A DNA stretch of 64,000 bases, from contig JANWIP010000017.1 in the NCBI GenBank assembly GCA_025449845.1, forward strand, positions 1-64,000, in the 5' to 3' direction. The notes under the pieces are model-generated. The model was given only the letters and a program-made list of their open reading frames with translations, ran no database searches and had not been told where the DNA came from. This stretch comes from Solirubrobacteraceae bacterium. GTDB lineage: Bacteria; Actinomycetota; Thermoleophilia; Solirubrobacterales; Solirubrobacteraceae. A program made the translations under genes and the position numbers. Shown here one piece after another: positions 25,227 to 33,300 of this stretch; position 1 is the stretch's first letter, and each line of letters opens with the position of its first letter.

Positions 25227-27482
25227 TCAGCCCTCTACTCCTCCGCCTACGGCGTCGCGGCGCCGAGGGTCGCGATCGGCCTCGTCCTCGCCCTGCTCCT
25301 CGGAGTCCTCCAGCGGCGTGGCAACGGTGACGGTCGCTGCGGTGCCCTCGATGTTCAGGTGCGGCAGCGTGCGATCCAGCCACGCCGGGATCTGCCAGGT
25401 GCGCGGGCCGAGGATGGTGAGCACCGCTGGCAGCAGCAGACAGCGCACCACGACGGCATCGAGGAACACGGCGGAGGCGAGGCTGAGACCGAACTCCTTG
25501 ATGACGCGGTTTTCGCCGAGCATGAAGGACAGGAATACGCAGATCATGATGGCGGCGGCGGCCGTGACGACGCGGCCGGTCAGCGCAAGACCCTCGCCGA
25601 CAGCCTGCCTGCTGTCGCTGCCGCGCGCCCACTGCTCGTGGATGCGCGAGATGAGGAACACCTCGTAATCCATCGAGAGGCCGAAAACGATTGCGAAGAG
25701 CATCACCGGGATGAAGGACTCGATCGGGCCCTTGCTGATTTCGATGATCCCATCGAGCCAGCCCCACTGGAAGACGACGACGATCACACCGAGCGCCGCG
25801 CCGATACTGAGCAGGTTCATGAAGGCCGCCTGCAGCGGGATGACCAGCGAGCGGAAGACGACCATCAGCAGCAGCGCCGAGAGCAGCACCACCACACCGA
25901 TGAACAGCGGCAGCTTATGGCCGAGAGTCGTGGCGAAGTCAACTGAGCCGGCGGTGACACCGCCGACGTAGACGTTCATGTGATTCTGCGCCGCCAGGGG
26001 CGGGATGACGTCACTGCGCAGGTGGGAGACGAGCTGGCTGGTGGCGTAGTCCTGCGGGGCGGACTTAGGATAGACCGAGAGCGTCGCCACCTGGCCGCTG
26101 GGGTTCACACGCGGGGGCGTGACCGAGACCACGTTGGGGGCAGTGGCGATCGTGCCCTGCAACTGGTGCAGCGCGGCAGGGGTGCCATTCTGTGCCACGA
26201 CCAGCAGCGGCCCGCTGAAGCCCTTGCCGAAACCCTCGGCGAGCAGGTCATAAGCGCGGCGGGCGGTGAAGCTCTGGGGATCGTTGCCGGCGTCGCTTGA
26301 GCCCAGTCGCAGCGCGAGCGCCGGGGCGGCGATGGCCAGCATCACCAGTGTGGAGACGATCGCGATCGTCCACGGGCGGCGCTGCACGAAGCGGCTCCAG
26401 GCCAACCAGCGACCGGCGCCGGCCGGCGCGGCGGTCTGCTCGCCGCGACGCCGTGCACGCCGGCTGGGCCTGACCAGACGCGAGCCCGCGAAGGCGAGCA
26501 GCGCGGGCAGCAGCGTGAGTGAGCCGAGCATCACCATCAGCACGGCGATCGACGCGGAGATGGCGACCCCGTAGAGGAAGCTGACGCCGAGCACCATCAT
26601 GCCCAGCAGCGCGATCACCACGGTGCAGCCGGCGAACAGCACGGCACGCCCGGCGGTGTCCATTGCCTGCACCACCGACTCCTTGACGAGGCCCGTGGCG
26701 GGGCCGGGGCCGGCATAAGCCTCGCGGAAGCGCGTGAGGATGAAGAGCGAGTAGTCGATCCCCACGCCCAGGCCGATCATGGCCGCGAGCTCGGAGGAGA
26801 AGTCGGGCGTGTCCACGACGTGCGTGAACAGCGCGATCATGCCGAGGCCGGTGCCGAGGCCGAAGAGCGCGGTGACAATCGGTAGGCCCATGGCGATCAG
26901 TGAGCCGAAGGTGATCAGCAGCACCACGATCGCGGCGAGCAGGCCAACGGCCGTGGACAGCCCAAAGCCTTCCCGCTGAGTCGCCTCGATCGCGAAACCG
27001 CCGAGCTCCACCTGCAAGCCGGGCTGGCGTGCTGCGGTGGCGACCTTTACGACGCCTTCGCCGGCGGACTTAGGCAGATCGTTGGCCTTTTCATTGAACA
27101 GCACCGTGGCGAAGGCGATGCGACCGTCCTTGGAGATCGCCTGCCCCGCGCTCGCGCCGGCATAGGGACTGACAACGCTTGCCACATGCGGCAGCTTGGC
27201 GACCTTGGCGAAGGTCTCTTCCATGCGCGCTCGCACGGCGGGATCGGTGACCTGGCCGTTGCTGACGCGGAAGACGATCGTGTCGCGGTCGCCGGCCTGC
27301 ACCGGAAAGCTCTTCTGCAACAGGTCGGCGGCGCGCTGGGAGTCTGAGCCGGGCAGCGTGAAGTTGTTTGAGTAGGAGGTCCCTGCCGACTGGGCGATGA
27401 CGTTGACGACGACGATCAGGGCGAGCCAGCCAAGGACGACGTACAGGCGATGCGTGGTGGACCAGCGGGCGAGCTTGAGCAT
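25227..27482 (-). CDS. MMPL/RND-family membrane transporter
   Basis: 751 residues, ATG start. N-terminal helix (LYVVLGWLALIVVVNVIA), external domain ~40-180, five helices, then GSSDAGNDPQSFTARRAYDL and a second external domain, then five helices. MMPL landmarks are visible: GLGVGIDYSLFILTRFRE in helix 4 and VFGLSMDYEVFLISRIHEQW in helix 10, the acidic/tyrosine proton-relay pairs. It probably exports lipids or hydrophobic compounds using proton motive force. It ends 20 bp upstream of the AlkP-like gene start, so the two may be cotranscribed. Confidence 0.9.
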   Translation of the reverse strand: MLKLARWSTTHRLYVVLGWLALIVVVNVIAQSAGTSYSNNFTLPGSDSQRAADLLQKSFPVQAGDRDTIVFRVSNGQVTDPAVRARMEETFAKVAKLPHVASVVSPYAGASAGQAISKDGRIAFATVLFNEKANDLPKSAGEGVVKVATAARQPGLQVELGGFAIEATQREGFGLSTAVGLLAAIVVLLITFGSLIAMGLPIVTALFGLGTGLGMIALFTHVVDTPDFSSELAAMIGLGVGIDYSLFILTRFREAYAGPGPATGLVKESVVQAMDTAGRAVLFAGCTVVIALLGMMVLGVSFLYGVAISASIAVLMVMLGSLTLLPALLAFAGSRLVRPSRRARRRGEQTAAPAGAGRWLAWSRFVQRRPWTIAIVSTLVMLAIAAPALALRLGSSDAGNDPQSFTARRAYDLLAEGFGKGFSGPLLVVAQNGTPAALHQLQGTIATAPNVVSVTPPRVNPSGQVATLSVYPKSAPQDYATSQLVSHLRSDVIPPLAAQNHMNVYVGGVTAGSVDFATTLGHKLPLFIGVVVLLSALLLMVVFRSLVIPLQAAFMNLLSIGAALGVIVVVFQWGWLDGIIEISKGPIESFIPVMLFAIVFGLSMDYEVFLISRIHEQWARGSDSRQAVGEGLALTGRVVTAAAAIMICVFLSFMLGENRVIKEFGLSLASAVFLDAVVVRCLLLPAVLTILGPRTWQIPAWLDRTLPHLNIEGTAATVTVATPLEDSEEQGEDEADRDPRRRDAVGGGVEG

Positions 27483-27542
27483 GGCTAGAGAGCTTAGAAG
27501 GGTCTGCCGCGGAAGGCGGCAAGCGACTTGTGAAGAAGTGGC

Positions 27543-27598
27543 CTGATCGCCCGGTCACTGCCGGCGACGGCACGCGGTCGTGACCGGCACGCGATCAG
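27543..27598 (-). terminator. Stem-loop at the 3' end of the AlgH-like gene
   Basis: Outer arms CTGATCGC/GCGATCAG (27543-27550, 27591-27598) and inner arms CCGGTCAC/GTGACCGG (27551-27558, 27580-27587) stack with a 3-base bulge. It overlaps the stop codon at 27595 and sits before the MMPL gene, so it probably ends the AlgH transcript. A U-run is lacking. Confidence 0.5.
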
Positions 27599-28143
27599 TT
27601 GACGCTCGGGTCCTGGGGCATGCGCGCGATCAGGACGTAGGAGCCGCCCTTGCGGGCCATGACGGTGCTCCAGAGCTCATCGGGGGCTTCGGTGAAGACA
27701 TCGTCGGGGAGCGCGGGGTGGGCGATCCAGTCTCCCTGCTCAAGCTCCGAGTCGAGCTGTCCCTCGCCCCAGCCGGCGTAGCCGGCGAAGACGCGGCGGC
27801 GGGCCGTGGCCTGCGCCAGCTCCTCGATGCCGGCCTCGGGTGCGGGGAAGCCGATGCGGCCGAGCACCAGCAGGCCGGCGGGGGAGGGGTCGAGGAACTC
27901 GCCGAGCAGCACGATCGAGCTGGTCTGCACGGGACCGCCGAGGTATACCGGCTCCTCGTCGTCGATCGCCGGCTCAAGCTGGGGCACGGCCTCGCCGACC
28001 GTGACCTCGGAAGGGCGGTTGAGCACCACGCCCATCGCTCCCTCCTCGCTGTGCGCGCCGACGAGCACCACGGCACGCCGGAAGTTCGGGTCGTGCAGCG
28101 CGGGCGAGGCCAACAGCAGCTGGCCGCTGAGCGATTCCTCCAT
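27595..28143 (-). CDS. YqgE/AlgH family protein (UPF0301)
   Basis: 182 residues. Family landmarks in order: GQLLLASPALHDPNFRRAVV, GAMGVVLNRP, YLGGPVQ, RRRVFAGYAGWGEGQLDSEL and GDWI. The length is typical. The biochemical role of the family is unsettled; AlgH was named from alginate regulation in Pseudomonas, which should not be carried over. Monocistronic by appearance. Confidence 0.92.
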   Translation of the reverse strand: MEESLSGQLLLASPALHDPNFRRAVVLVGAHSEEGAMGVVLNRPSEVTVGEAVPQLEPAIDDEEPVYLGGPVQTSSIVLLGEFLDPSPAGLLVLGRIGFPAPEAGIEELAQATARRRVFAGYAGWGEGQLDSELEQGDWIAHPALPDDVFTEAPDELWSTVMARKGGSYVLIARMPQDPSVN

Positions 28144-28250
28144 GAGTTGAGGCTAGCGCGCGGAGGTGCCCGCCGCACAAGGGATTGTTGGTGAGAACAC
28201 CTCCGGCAGGAGGGAATACGCGATGCTCGCCCCTAGGGCGCCGCTAGGCG

Positions 28251-29798
28251 CTAGTGAGTCGAGAAGAGATCGAGTGTGCCGCTCAGCGCATGGTCATTGG
28301 CGTTGCCCTCGGGCTCCAGCACGTGGCCATCCACGACGATCGGGCTATTCCAGTGCCCGGGCGCGCCGGGCAGCTGGGCGATGGGGTGCGGCGAGCGCGG
28401 CTCATACACATTGATCCCCCCTGCTTCGGGGTCATACACGTACAGCAGCCCTCCCGCCAGCACCGGACTCGTGCCCGGGGTGCTGTTCTGCCACACCAGG
28501 CGCAGACGGCCGCCACCATTCAGGGTGTAGGCGCCGGTGCCGTGTTCGCCGCCTACGAACATGGTGGTATGCGATCCCTGCTGCCATACGGCGGGTGCCG
28601 TGAACAGCATGCCGCCGCCGGGCAGCGGCAGCTTCTGCAGCTCCCCGCCCAGACGCTCGCGGGGCTGTGTCACCCCCGCGCCGCCCGCCCGCGGGCCGTG
28701 CCCGTCCAGGCGCGAGAGGGACAGCACGCGCAGGATGCCGTCCTTGCCCGCCAGCACAATGCGGTCGTGGCCGAGCAGTGCGGGGGCGCTTGAGCCAAGG
28801 TCGCTGTCACTTTCGTTCAACTGCGCCTGATTCACCGGGGTGTAGGCCTGGTGCAGCGTGAGCGTTGGGAAGTTCAGCTCGATCACGCTGTCGCCGAAGT
28901 TGGTCAGGCCATTCCAAGGTGCATTGCCCGTGGAGAGGAGGATGCGCCCTCCGGGCTCCACCACGGGCCCCGAGCGCGAGAGGATCGCGGAGTCGCTCGC
29001 GGAGCAGCTGCTGGGCACGATCACCGCGCGGCGATCGGAGCAGAGCGTGTTGAAGACCGCGTGAATATGTCCGCTTGAACGTTCGATCAGCACCACATGG
29101 CCTTGATAGGGGGGAGCATCGCCGATGTAGCCGCCTGTGGTGGCGATCACATAAGGACCCTCGATATTGAGCGAGGCCGTGAGCTTCTCGTGCGTGGCAT
29201 CGCGCGTGATCGACACCGGCCAGGCGCCAGTGCCTTCCTCCTGGCCGCTGGCGAGCGAGAGTTTGTGGACCAGGCCGTTGGGCGAGGTGGCGTAGATGGC
29301 GCTGCCGTCGGGGTCGGCGATCGGGCTGGCGGTGGTGATCTGCGAACTGGCCGCCCAGCGCGAGTAGCCGGGCGGGGTAAAGACCCACAGGATGCGGCCG
29401 CTGTCAGCGTCGAGGGCCAGCGTCCTGCCGTAGGCGGTGCTGAGCACGGCGACGTTGTGCGTCGCGCCGGCGACCGTCACGCCATGCAGGTAGATGGGGG
29501 AGGAGTCGACCGTGCCGGGGAGGTCGATCCGCTGGCGGCGCAGATGACCGACGTTCGCGGCGTTTATCCCGGTCGTGGCCAGACTGACGTTCGAGCGCTG
29601 CGGGTTCAGGCCGAACTCGGGCCAGTTCAGCAGCGGCGCCGCGGCGGTATGGGCGTGCGTGGCGGCGGGGATGCTGGAGGAAGAGGCGCTGGGCGGCGGG
29701 CTGACGCTGACGGTGGGCGCGCCCGCACTGCCGCAGGCGCTCACCAGCAGACACAGGATCATCGCGATGGTAAGGCGCGGGAGGCGGCCGGGGATCAT
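28251..29798 (-). CDS. PQQ-like beta-propeller lipoprotein
   Basis: 515 residues from ATG 29798. The lipoprotein signal MIPGRLPRLTIAMILCLLVS leads into ACGS, so Cys22 would be lipidated. After a Ser/Ala linker comes a propeller with quinoprotein-like blades (LALDADSGRILWVFTP, IYATSPNGLVHKLSLASGQE, LYVYDPEAGGINVYEP). PQQ-liganding residues cannot be confirmed, so it may be a structural propeller. Divergent from the peroxiredoxin gene with ~80 bp between starts. Confidence 0.78.
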   Translation of the reverse strand: MIPGRLPRLTIAMILCLLVSACGSAGAPTVSVSPPPSASSSSIPAATHAHTAAAPLLNWPEFGLNPQRSNVSLATTGINAANVGHLRRQRIDLPGTVDSSPIYLHGVTVAGATHNVAVLSTAYGRTLALDADSGRILWVFTPPGYSRWAASSQITTASPIADPDGSAIYATSPNGLVHKLSLASGQEEGTGAWPVSITRDATHEKLTASLNIEGPYVIATTGGYIGDAPPYQGHVVLIERSSGHIHAVFNTLCSDRRAVIVPSSCSASDSAILSRSGPVVEPGGRILLSTGNAPWNGLTNFGDSVIELNFPTLTLHQAYTPVNQAQLNESDSDLGSSAPALLGHDRIVLAGKDGILRVLSLSRLDGHGPRAGGAGVTQPRERLGGELQKLPLPGGGMLFTAPAVWQQGSHTTMFVGGEHGTGAYTLNGGGRLRLVWQNSTPGTSPVLAGGLLYVYDPEAGGINVYEPRSPHPIAQLPGAPGHWNSPIVVDGHVLEPEGNANDHALSGTLDLFSTH

Positions 29799-29876
29799 TC
29801 CCGTGGTGTTGTATCGCACCGGACGGTATCCTGACCTTCGGCATTTGAGTTGTCCAAATTGGAAGGAGGGTCGAGT

Positions 29877-30344
29877 ATGGCTAGGACTCCGCAGGTGGGT
29901 GAGCAGGCGCCGGACTTCGAGCTGCCTGGCACGGATGGTCCCTTCAAGCTCTCCGAGCATCGCGGCGAGCGGGTCGTGCTGCTGTTCTATCCGGGCGACA
30001 ACACGCTGGTGTGCACCAGGCAGTTCTGCTCCTACCGCGACCGCGCGGAGGACTTCGCGGCGCTGCCGGCCACGGTCGTGGGTATCTCCTCGCAGGACCT
30101 TGAGTCCCATGAGGCGTTCTCCGCCAAGCACGGGCTCAACGTGCCGCTGTTGGCCGATGTGGACAAGCAGGTGGCCAAGACCTACAGCGCCTTCGCGCCG
30201 CGCCTGGGCGCCACCAAGCGCTCGGTGGTCGTGATCGACGAGCAGGGCGTCGTGCGTCACCGCCACGATCATCTGCTGGGGCTCGACTATCAGTCGGTGG
30301 ATGACCTCCAGCAGGCGCTCGACGGGCTCGGCGCGGCGGCGTAA
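29877..30344 (+). CDS. bcp: Peroxiredoxin, Bcp/AhpC-TSA family
   Basis: 155 residues from ATG 29877, with AAGGAGGG 6 bp upstream. The thioredoxin-fold motif FYPGDNTLVCTRQFCSYRD holds the peroxidatic Cys46 and a candidate resolving Cys51 five residues later, as in atypical 2-Cys Bcp proteins. The C-terminal half has KRSVVVIDEQGVVRHRH. It reduces hydroperoxides using thioredoxin-type donors. The Leu-Val in place of the more common Pro-Gly before the active Cys is a small deviation. Confidence 0.87.
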   Translation: MARTPQVGEQAPDFELPGTDGPFKLSEHRGERVVLLFYPGDNTLVCTRQFCSYRDRAEDFAALPATVVGISSQDLESHEAFSAKHGLNVPLLADVDKQVAKTYSAFAPRLGATKRSVVVIDEQGVVRHRHDHLLGLDYQSVDDLQQALDGLGAAA

Positions 30345-30372
30345 CCAGTCGCCAGTCGCGCCTGGCAGGTCC

Positions 30373-30498
30373 TCAGGTAGGGGGTGAGACGTCGACCACC
30401 TCTAGCCCCAGGACGTGCTGGAAGCCTTGGTCACGCGTGGCGAGGGCGAAGCCATGTTGCTTGCACAGGGCGGCGATCCATATGTCGTTTTGCTGAAT
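30373..30498 (-). pseudogene. Remnant of a VapC PIN toxin (C-terminal ~41 residues)
   Basis: In this minus-strand frame the sequence reads QQNDIWIAALCKQHGFALAT, then RDQGFQHVLGLEVVDV and a stop. This matches the last third of VapC proteins, including the N-D-x-W-I-A and T-R-D motifs. Upstream in the same frame there is no plausible start and a stop near 30555, and the N-terminal PIN strand is missing. It looks like a decayed toxin gene rather than a working one. Confidence 0.65.
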
Positions 30499-30657
30499 GG
30501 CGGATATCTTCGGCGAGCTGTTTGGTCGCCTTCGCCGAGCGCCTTGTGCTGGTCATGCCTGCAGCATAGGCATTGAGAGCAGACATCCGAAGGTGGGGCG
30601 TCGTCCGGCTCTCACGGGGGCTTGACAGCTCATAAGCGCCAAAGTTTCTTTTGGGGC

Positions 30658-30687
30658 TTGACAACACTTACGGCTTGTGCTTATAGT
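30658..30687 (+). promoter_or_regulatory. Strong sigma-70-like promoter upstream of the second surface cassette
   Basis: -35 TTGACA (30658-30663) and -10 TATAGT (30682-30687) with an 18-bp spacer (TTATAG gives 17). A second TTGACA at 30622-30627 lacks a good -10. Transcription would begin near 30694, leaving a leader of about 450 nt before the gene at 31141. Confidence 0.6.
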
Positions 30688-30821
30688 GCTCTTGCCATGT
30701 CGCTCCGTCAGGGCGCCAGGCATTGCATAGGTCGGGTCAGGGTCCTCCCGCTGTGTGCGGGTTCCATGGGACCGCAAGGGAATGTCGGAGAGGGATTTCG
30801 ATCGCTTCAGAGGGTATTGAG

Positions 30822-30953
30822 ATGAGTGATCTTCTTTTCACCGCGCCAGGCGCGGCCAGTGGTCTTACGGCTCCGTTCGGGGCTGTAACTAGATGCGTCA
30901 GCATCACTGACGCATCTCTCTCTCTCTCTCTCTCTCTTGGCCCGGTTGGCTAG
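30822..30953 (+). CDS. Possible 43-residue leader peptide
   Basis: ATG 30822 after an AGAGGG-type site opens a 43-codon frame beginning MSDLLFTAPGAASGLTAPFG and ending in alternating Ser-Leu coded by a TC-dinucleotide tract. It lies between a strong promoter and the surface genes. It has no recognised family. Slippage in the tract would shift its frame. It could be a regulatory leader or chance. Confidence 0.25.
   Translation: MSDLLFTAPGAASGLTAPFGAVTRCVSITDASLSLSLSLGPVG
30892..30936 (+). promoter_or_regulatory. Leader hairpin followed by (TC)11
   Basis: Arms GATGCGTCAG and CTGACGCATC pair perfectly around five bases (30892-30916). A TC dinucleotide tract of eleven units runs 30915-30936. 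A GC-containing stem followed by a pyrimidine tract resembles an attenuator or RNA-binding platform. This and the 31020-31046 hairpin are the main content of the ~800-bp stretch 30345-31140, besides the toxin remnant and promoter. Confidence 0.5.
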
Positions 30954-31019
30954 CTTCTAGGGCCTTTCGCCGCCGTCGTCTCGCGGCGTCCTCCGGTCGT
31001 GCCGGCCGGGTTGGTTACT

Positions 31020-31046
31020 CGCGCATGTTAAGCGCGCTTGGTTTTT
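31020..31046 (+). terminator. Weak stem followed by a T-run in the leader
   Basis: CGCGC (31020-31024) and GCGCG (31032-31036) form a short stem, followed by CTTGGTTTTT. It may act as a conditional terminator about 95 bp before the gene at 31141. Confidence 0.3.
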
Positions 31047-31140
31047 CTGCCGTCTCGGGCTGGGTGCCCGGGGCGGGTCTCTGCTGCCCGGGCTCGGTGG
31101 GCGGTCTTGTTCTCGATCGTTTTGGGAGGGGATGGGTTTG

Positions 31141-33300
31141 ATGCTGCGTCGATGCTTGTTCTTGCTGGTCGGGCTGGTCGTGTTGGGGTTGCCGGCGGGG
31201 GCCGCGGCTGATGAAGGGTGTGCGAATGAAGCGCAGCGACCCGCCGGGTCATACTCCTCGCGGTTGCCGGATTGCCGGGCGTTTGAGCAGGCTACGCCGG
31301 TGAACAAGGACGGGTCGAGTCCGTCGGGGTATGAAAATGCAGTTCATGCCTCGCCGTCGGGTGATCGCATCGTGTTCTTCGCCCCGGCGAATATGCCAGG
31401 CGCCGAAGGGTCCGAATCTCCGACGTTCTTTCTTGCCGGTAGGCAGGGGGAAGTCTGGTCGAACCAGGGGCTGGAGGCTCCGTTCCAGCCGCATGGGTTC
31501 AACCTAGTGGATGGTTGGAGTGACGATCTTTCGGAGTCGCTGGACCTGGTGGGGGAAAACAGCCCTGGTTCTGGTGTCGGCTTGTATCTGCGTGACAGCG
31601 CGACCGGCAGCTTGCGTTTGGTGGCCGATCATCTTGGGCGCTACTCGTCGGTCGGTTTGGCGGGGTTCAGCTCGGATGACTCGCATATGATCTTCGAGAC
31701 GTCCGACCAGCTGCTGCCGAGTGCGGTTGCGGGCCAGACGAATCTCTATGAATGGCACAATGGCGCTTTGAGTTTGGCTGGTGTGTTGCCGGATGGCAGC
31801 ACACCACCTGGGGGTTCTTTCGCGGGACCCTACGACTTCCAAAACAACAACACCGAAGGTGGTGGTGCCAGTCGGCATTACTATACGCAGGGCACGATCT
31901 CGGGCGATGGGTCGCGTGCGTTCTTCACGGCTGGGGGGACCGGGCAGCTGTATGTGCGTGAGAACGGGGCCAGCACGGTGCGGGTGTCCGCGTCTCAGCG
32001 GACGGTCCCGGATCCCAACGGTGTGAAGCCTGCCGCGTTCATGGCCGCGACGCCGGATGGTTCGCGGGTGTTCTTCACGAGTTGTGAGAAGCTGACCAAC
32101 GACTCTACGGCCGTATCGACCGCCGAACCGTCCTGCGGGCGCAGCGAAGGCGAGGATCTCTACGAGTACGACGTGGACAGCGGTGCGCTGTCCGATCTCA
32201 CCGTCGATAGCAACGCCGGCGACGTCCTTGGCGCCAACGTGCAGGGCGTGCTGGGCGTGGGCAGCGGTCCTAGGGGCACGTATGTCTATTTTGCTGCTCA
32301 GGGTGCTCTCGCTGGCGGCTCTTCGCCTGCCACCTGCGGACTAACCGGCCAAGTTACCTGCAATCTCTACTTGTGGCACGATGACACGGTCAAGCTGATC
32401 GCGGTACTCAGACCTGAAGGAGGAGAAGGAGACTCCTACAACTGGAAGGCCACCTCCGGCAACGGTTTTGGCGAAGAGCGGACGTCGCGGGTCTCGACGA
32501 TCGGTGAAGCGTTGTTGTTCAGCTCTCAGCTGAAGCTGACGAGCTATGACAATGACGGGCAGGTTGAGCTGTACCGTTATGACGCGGCAAGCAGTCGCCT
32601 CGTGTGTGTCTCGTGCGATCCGAGCGGCGCTCCGCCGACTGGCAGAGCGTTGCTGCGAAGCATTTCCGGCGGCCAGACCTTCACCGAGCCCTCGGTCGTG
32701 ACGCGGAATATCTCGGCTGATGGTGGCCGGGTATTTTTCGAGTCGTCCGATGCGCTTGTGCCGCAGGACACGAATGGTGTTAAGGATGTGTATGAGTGGG
32801 AGCAGGTTGGTGCCGGCAGCTGTGGTGAATCCAGCGCGGGCTTCAGCGCGGTGTCGGGTGGCTGTCTGTATCTGATCTCCACCGGCCGCAGCCCCGATAA
32901 CTCGTCTTTTGCTGACGCGAGTGTGAATGGCGACGATGTGTTTGTTTTCACCGATCAGCCGTTGGTTGGCCAGGACCAGGATGGCGTGATCGATATTTAC
33001 GATGCGCGTGTGGGTGGTGGGATAGCGGCGCAGAGCCCTGCGGTGTCCGCTCCGTGTGGTGGTGAAGCGTGCCGGGGGCCGGCGGGTTCGCAGCCGGTGT
33101 TCGGCGCCCCGTCGAGCAGTGTGTTCTCCGGTGCTGGGAACCTCGCGGCGGCATCTGTGCCTGTGGAGAGGGCCAAGGCGAAGAAGGCGAAGCCGAAGAA
33201 GAGGAAGCACAAGCCCGCCAGAAAGAAGCGGGCGAAGAAGGCCCGAGGATCGGCGAGGCATGTGGTGGGTAAGCAGACGGCGACCAGGGGGGGTAAGTGA
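31141..33300 (+). CDS. Secreted PD40-like beta-propeller protein (cassette 2)
   Basis: 719 residues from ATG 31141. GGGAGGGG lies 9 bp upstream, while it directly abuts the alternative ATG at 31132. A signal peptide (CLFLLVGLVVLGLPAGAAAD) is followed by DCRAFEQATPVNKDGSSPSG, then a propeller with repeated DGSR-VFFT elements and CVSCDPSGAPP. It ends with FGAPSSSVFSGAGN and a Lys-rich tail. It is the paralogue of the C-terminal two thirds of the protein at 1-3581 but has no NHL or fibronectin modules. Its stop overlaps the next gene (GTGA), as in cassette 1. Confidence 0.82.
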   Translation: MLRRCLFLLVGLVVLGLPAGAAADEGCANEAQRPAGSYSSRLPDCRAFEQATPVNKDGSSPSGYENAVHASPSGDRIVFFAPANMPGAEGSESPTFFLAGRQGEVWSNQGLEAPFQPHGFNLVDGWSDDLSESLDLVGENSPGSGVGLYLRDSATGSLRLVADHLGRYSSVGLAGFSSDDSHMIFETSDQLLPSAVAGQTNLYEWHNGALSLAGVLPDGSTPPGGSFAGPYDFQNNNTEGGGASRHYYTQGTISGDGSRAFFTAGGTGQLYVRENGASTVRVSASQRTVPDPNGVKPAAFMAATPDGSRVFFTSCEKLTNDSTAVSTAEPSCGRSEGEDLYEYDVDSGALSDLTVDSNAGDVLGANVQGVLGVGSGPRGTYVYFAAQGALAGGSSPATCGLTGQVTCNLYLWHDDTVKLIAVLRPEGGEGDSYNWKATSGNGFGEERTSRVSTIGEALLFSSQLKLTSYDNDGQVELYRYDAASSRLVCVSCDPSGAPPTGRALLRSISGGQTFTEPSVVTRNISADGGRVFFESSDALVPQDTNGVKDVYEWEQVGAGSCGESSAGFSAVSGGCLYLISTGRSPDNSSFADASVNGDDVFVFTDQPLVGQDQDGVIDIYDARVGGGIAAQSPAVSAPCGGEACRGPAGSQPVFGAPSSSVFSGAGNLAAASVPVERAKAKKAKPKKRKHKPARKKRAKKARGSARHVVGKQTATRGGK

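Noticed and set aside
25207-25767. N-terminal extension of the AlkP-like protein
   Set aside because: It overlaps the MMPL gene in another frame and is Arg/His-rich; the signal peptide begins at GTG 25206.
27530-27540. GTGAAGAAGTG upstream of the MMPL gene
   Set aside because: A single unit with no neighbour at 11-bp spacing, so not a PHO array.
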